A stretch of DNA of 8,829 nucleotides from an uncultured Lachnospiraceae bacterium (lineage in GTDB: Bacteria; Bacillota; Clostridia; Lachnospirales; Lachnospiraceae): contig CAJJNI010000090.1 in NCBI GenBank assembly GCA_905193085.1, positions 1 to 8,829 on the forward strand, written 5' to 3'. The notes under the pieces are model-generated. The model did no database searches. It saw nothing but the letters and a program-made list of their open reading frames with translations, and was not told where the DNA came from. A program made the position numbers and the translations under genes. Below, piece by piece: positions 6,672 through 8,829 of this stretch. How positions within the stretch are numbered: the first letter of the stretch is position 1; the number at the start of each line of letters is the position of its first letter.

Positions 6672-6700
6672 TTCACTTTCACATAAATATGTGTTATAAT
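6672..6700 (+). promoter_or_regulatory. Probable glgC-glgD promoter
   Basis: A perfect -10 TATAAT at 6695-6700 with an extended TGT just before it is preceded by TTCACT (6672-6677, 4/6 match) at the ideal 17-bp spacing. Transcription would start near 6707, leaving about 200 nt of leader before the glgC start. This is the best + strand promoter in the intergenic region. Confidence 0.6.
6680..6693. promoter_or_regulatory. Operator-like palindrome in the glgC promoter spacer
   Basis: CACATA-AA-TATGTG has perfect 6-bp arms and lies wholly between the -35 and -10 of the glgC promoter, where a bound repressor would block polymerase. The regulator is unknown and the motif does not match a catabolite-response site. 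Confidence 0.4.
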
Positions 6701-6706
6701 GTATTT

Positions 6707-6909
6707 AATATAAAAACAGCTTATGCTTTTCTGATTTATGCAGTAAGATACGATATTTGAGAGGCATATGTACTTTTTTAGTAATATAAATACAAGCTGT
6801 GTATATAATTTATAGAGAATATTTTTATAATAGTGGATATTCTTGTGTGAAACTCAAGCCTCAAGGCGCATCTATGTTAGTTTCATAATAATAAAAAGAG
6901 GTGATGACA
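6707..6909 (+). promoter_or_regulatory. Long, possibly structured 5' leader of glgC
   Basis: This roughly 200-nt leader carries three possible helices. ACAGCTT (6716-6722) can pair with AAGCTGT (6794-6800), AGAATAT (6816-6822) with ATATTCT (6837-6843), and TGAAACT (6848-6854) with AGTTTCA (6879-6885). The last stem encloses a small GCC-TCAA-GGC hairpin (6858-6867) and ends 12 nt before the GAGGTGAT ribosome site. There is no T run after any helix, so a classical terminator is not seen. I do not recognise a known riboswitch. It may be a structured regulatory leader or just A+T-rich spacer. Confidence 0.35.
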
Positions 6910-8181
6910 GTGATTAAGAAAGAAATGATAGCAATGCTGTTAGCCGGTGGTCAAGGGAGCCGGCTTGGAGTTTTAACTTCAAAAGTAGCGAAGCCTGCAG
7001 TTGCCTTTGGGGGAAAATACAGGATAATAGATTTTCCGTTAAGTAACTGTATTAATTCAGGAATTGATACAGTAGGTGTACTTACACAGTATCAGCCATT
7101 AAGACTGAATACACATATAGGAATCGGTATACCGTGGGATTTAGACCGTAATGTCGGAGGTGTCACTGTTTTACCACCATACGAAAAGAGCAACAGCAGT
7201 GAATGGTATACGGGTACTGCTAACGCAATATTCCAGAATCTTGATTATATGGAAACATATAATCCTGATTATGTACTTATCTTATCAGGAGACCATATAT
7301 ATAAGATGGATTATGAGGTTATGCTTGATTTCCATAAGGCTAAGAATGCAGATGTAACAATTGCAGTTATGCCTGTTCCTATAGAAGAAGCTTCTCGTTT
7401 TGGTATAGTGGTATCTGATGAGAACAGCCAGATTCAGGAATTTGAAGAGAAACCGGAGCATCCGAGCAGCAATCTTGCATCTATGGGTATATACATATTT
7501 AGCTGGAAGGTGTTAAAAGAAGCACTTCTTACAATGAAGAATCAGAGTAACTGTGATTTTGGTATGCATATTATTCCATATTGCCATGAAAAGGGAATGA
7601 AAATGTTTTCATATGAATACAATGGCTATTGGAAAGATGTAGGAACGCTTGGTTCGTATTGGGAAGCTAATATGGAGCTTATCGATATAATTCCTGAGTT
7701 TAATCTTTATGAGGAATTCTGGAAAATTTATACTAAGAGTGATATACTTCCACCGCAATACATCAGCAGCGATGCTAAGATTGACAGAAGTATTATAGGT
7801 GAAGGATGTCTTATCTGTGGAGAAGTATATAATTCGGTAATCAGTGCCGGGGTAACAATTAAGAAAGGTGCTGTTGTAAGAGATTCAATTATAATGCAGA
7901 ATACTGTAATTGGTGAAGATTGTGTTATAGAGAAATCAATAATTGCCGAGAATGTTACGGTTGGTGCCGGATGTCAGATTGGTATGGGCGAGGAGAAAGA
8001 AAGCAAGCTTTCTAAGAAGATTTATGCCTTTGGACTTGCCACTATAGGAGAAAATTCAGTAATACCGCCTTCAGTTACGATAGGTAAGAATACCGCTATT
8101 TTTGGAGAAACGGTTGCTGAGGACTATCCTGATGGATTATTAGACAGCGGAGAATACATTATTAAGGCAGGTGAGGTATAG
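6910..8181 (+). CDS. glgC: Glucose-1-phosphate adenylyltransferase, catalytic subunit
   Basis: GlgC makes ADP-glucose and pyrophosphate from glucose 1-phosphate and ATP, the committed step of bacterial glycogen synthesis. The GTG start at 6910 gives a 423-residue protein beginning MIKKEMIAMLLAGG. The ribosome site GAGGTGAT (6898-6905) is well spaced for it but overlaps the alternative starts at 6901/6904. Visible motifs are GGQGSRL (13-19, nucleotide loop), the KPAVAFGGKYRIIDFPLSN segment (28-46), WYTGTANAIFQN (99-110), SGDHIYKMDY (126-135, catalytic D128), FEEKP (178-182) and GYWKDVGT (239-246, sugar-phosphate site). The C-terminal third (about 285-400) has the Ile/Val-spaced hexapeptide repeats of a left-handed beta-helix. 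All catalytic residues appear intact. It overlaps glgD by one base and probably forms a heteromeric enzyme with it. Confidence 0.96.
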   Translation: MIKKEMIAMLLAGGQGSRLGVLTSKVAKPAVAFGGKYRIIDFPLSNCINSGIDTVGVLTQYQPLRLNTHIGIGIPWDLDRNVGGVTVLPPYEKSNSSEWYTGTANAIFQNLDYMETYNPDYVLILSGDHIYKMDYEVMLDFHKAKNADVTIAVMPVPIEEASRFGIVVSDENSQIQEFEEKPEHPSSNLASMGIYIFSWKVLKEALLTMKNQSNCDFGMHIIPYCHEKGMKMFSYEYNGYWKDVGTLGSYWEANMELIDIIPEFNLYEEFWKIYTKSDILPPQYISSDAKIDRSIIGEGCLICGEVYNSVISAGVTIKKGAVVRDSIIMQNTVIGEDCVIEKSIIAENVTVGAGCQIGMGEEKESKLSKKIYAFGLATIGENSVIPPSVTIGKNTAIFGETVAEDYPDGLLDSGEYIIKAGEV

Positions 8182-8829
8182 TGAAAGCGATAGGAATTAT
8201 TTTAGCAGGTGGTAACAGTAATCGTATGAAAGAGCTGTCAAGAAAAAGAGCAGTTGCAGCTATGCCGATTGCAGGAAGTTACCGCAGTATAGATTTTACA
8301 CTTAGTAATATGTCAAATTCCCATATACGAAAAGTTGCTGTATTTACACAATATAATGCACGCTCATTGAATGAACATTTAAGTTCCTCAAAATGGTGGG
8401 ATTTTGGAAGAAAACAGGGCGGATTGTATGTATTTACTCCTACAATTACAATGGATAACAGCAATTGGTATTTAGGAACAGCCGATTCAATATATCAGAA
8501 TCTCCAGTTCTTAAAAGAAAGTCATGAACCATATGTAATAATTGCTACCGGTGACGGTGTATATAAGATGGATTACAATGATGTTCTTGAATATCATATT
8601 CAGAAGAAAGCTGATATTACAGTTGTAGTAAAAGAAATGCCTGTAGGTGAAGATGTTACAAGATTTGGTGTTGTCAAACTTAATGAAGATTATCGTATTC
8701 AGGAATTTGAAGAGAAACCGCTCGTTGCCACTTCCAATCTTGTATCAACAGGTGTTTATGTAATAAGACGACGCCAGCTTATTGAGCTTATTGAAAAATG
8801 TGCGATGGAGAATCGTCATGATTTTGTTC
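8181..8829 (+). CDS. glgD: GlgD, regulatory-type ADP-glucose pyrophosphorylase subunit (5' part)
   Basis: The GTG start at 8181 shares its G with the TAG stop of glgC, and GGTGAGG just upstream serves as ribosome site, so translation is likely coupled. The frame stays open for 216 codons to the window edge; the 3' part with the beta-helix is missing. It parallels GlgC: AGGNSNRM (9-16), YRSIDFTLSN (34-43), NWYLGTADSIYQN (95-107), TGDGVYKMDY (123-132), FEEKP (176-180) and a trailing DFV. The nucleotide loop is degenerate compared with GGQGSRL in GlgC, as expected for Firmicutes GlgD, which has weak or no activity alone but modulates GlgC. The subunit role is family knowledge; the degenerate loop is directly visible. 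Confidence 0.94.
   Translation, partial: MKAIGIILAGGNSNRMKELSRKRAVAAMPIAGSYRSIDFTLSNMSNSHIRKVAVFTQYNARSLNEHLSSSKWWDFGRKQGGLYVFTPTITMDNSNWYLGTADSIYQNLQFLKESHEPYVIIATGDGVYKMDYNDVLEYHIQKKADITVVVKEMPVGEDVTRFGVVKLNEDYRIQEFEEKPLVATSNLVSTGVYVIRRRQLIELIEKCAMENRHDFV

Noticed and set aside
6768..6815. Fifteen-codon ORF in the glgC leader as a leader peptide
   Set aside because: The GAGAGG before it is only 3 bp from the ATG and the codon content suggests no attenuation logic; too weak to call.
6804..6831. Two additional TATAAT hexamers in the glgC leader
   Set aside because: Neither has a -35-like sequence or TG extension at the right distance; expected by chance in this A+T-rich DNA.
8182..8195. Catabolite-response-like sequence (12 of 14 consensus positions) at the glgD start
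   Set aside because: It lies inside the coding start and encodes conserved N-terminal residues, so the match is probably coincidental.

Overview
The window looks like chromosomal DNA of a low-G+C Clostridia, most likely a Lachnospiraceae-type gut bacterium. This rests on A+T-rich sequence, strong GGAGG ribosome sites, a Firmicutes-specific DnaD/DnaI replication-initiation pair, a glgC-glgD pair and a long (390-residue) PRPP synthetase. I cannot assign a genus. No rRNA, tRNA, CRISPR array or transposase is visible.

Region 1 (about 1-1510, + strand) is an accessory two-gene cassette. A 178-residue XRE-type helix-turn-helix protein carries an extra C-terminal domain. It is followed 29 bp later by a 272-residue HipA-like Ser/Thr kinase that begins almost directly at its glycine-rich ATP loop, so it lacks the N-terminal subdomain of classical HipA. 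I read this as a split HipA-type toxin-antitoxin module related in logic to HipBST. The difference is that the DNA-binding part and the putative HipS-like part would be fused in one protein. An ATCA-N3-TGAT palindrome sits between the candidate -35 and -10 of this cassette, and two variants recur inside the large terminator hairpin at its end.

Region 2 (1612-6491, - strand) holds housekeeping genes transcribed right to left: murC (peptidoglycan precursor ligase), then dnaD-like, dnaI/dnaC-like helicase loader and prs (PRPP synthetase). The last three are separated by only 14 and 15 bp and are very probably one operon, joining replication initiation to nucleotide precursor supply. Between murC and dnaD lies an 83-bp near-palindrome that overlaps a candidate dnaD promoter.

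Region 3 (6492-6909) is a 418-bp divergent intergenic region. It contains a good murC promoter, a good extended -10 promoter for glgC, two operator-like palindromes and a roughly 200-nt glgC leader with several possible helices. Region 4 (6910-8829, + strand) is glgC and the 5' part of glgD, translationally coupled, encoding ADP-glucose pyrophosphorylase for glycogen synthesis. glgD runs off the end of the window.

The candidate for a less described system is the HTH-fusion/HipA-like kinase cassette. The rest is mainly recognisable core metabolism with some unexplained regulatory structure.
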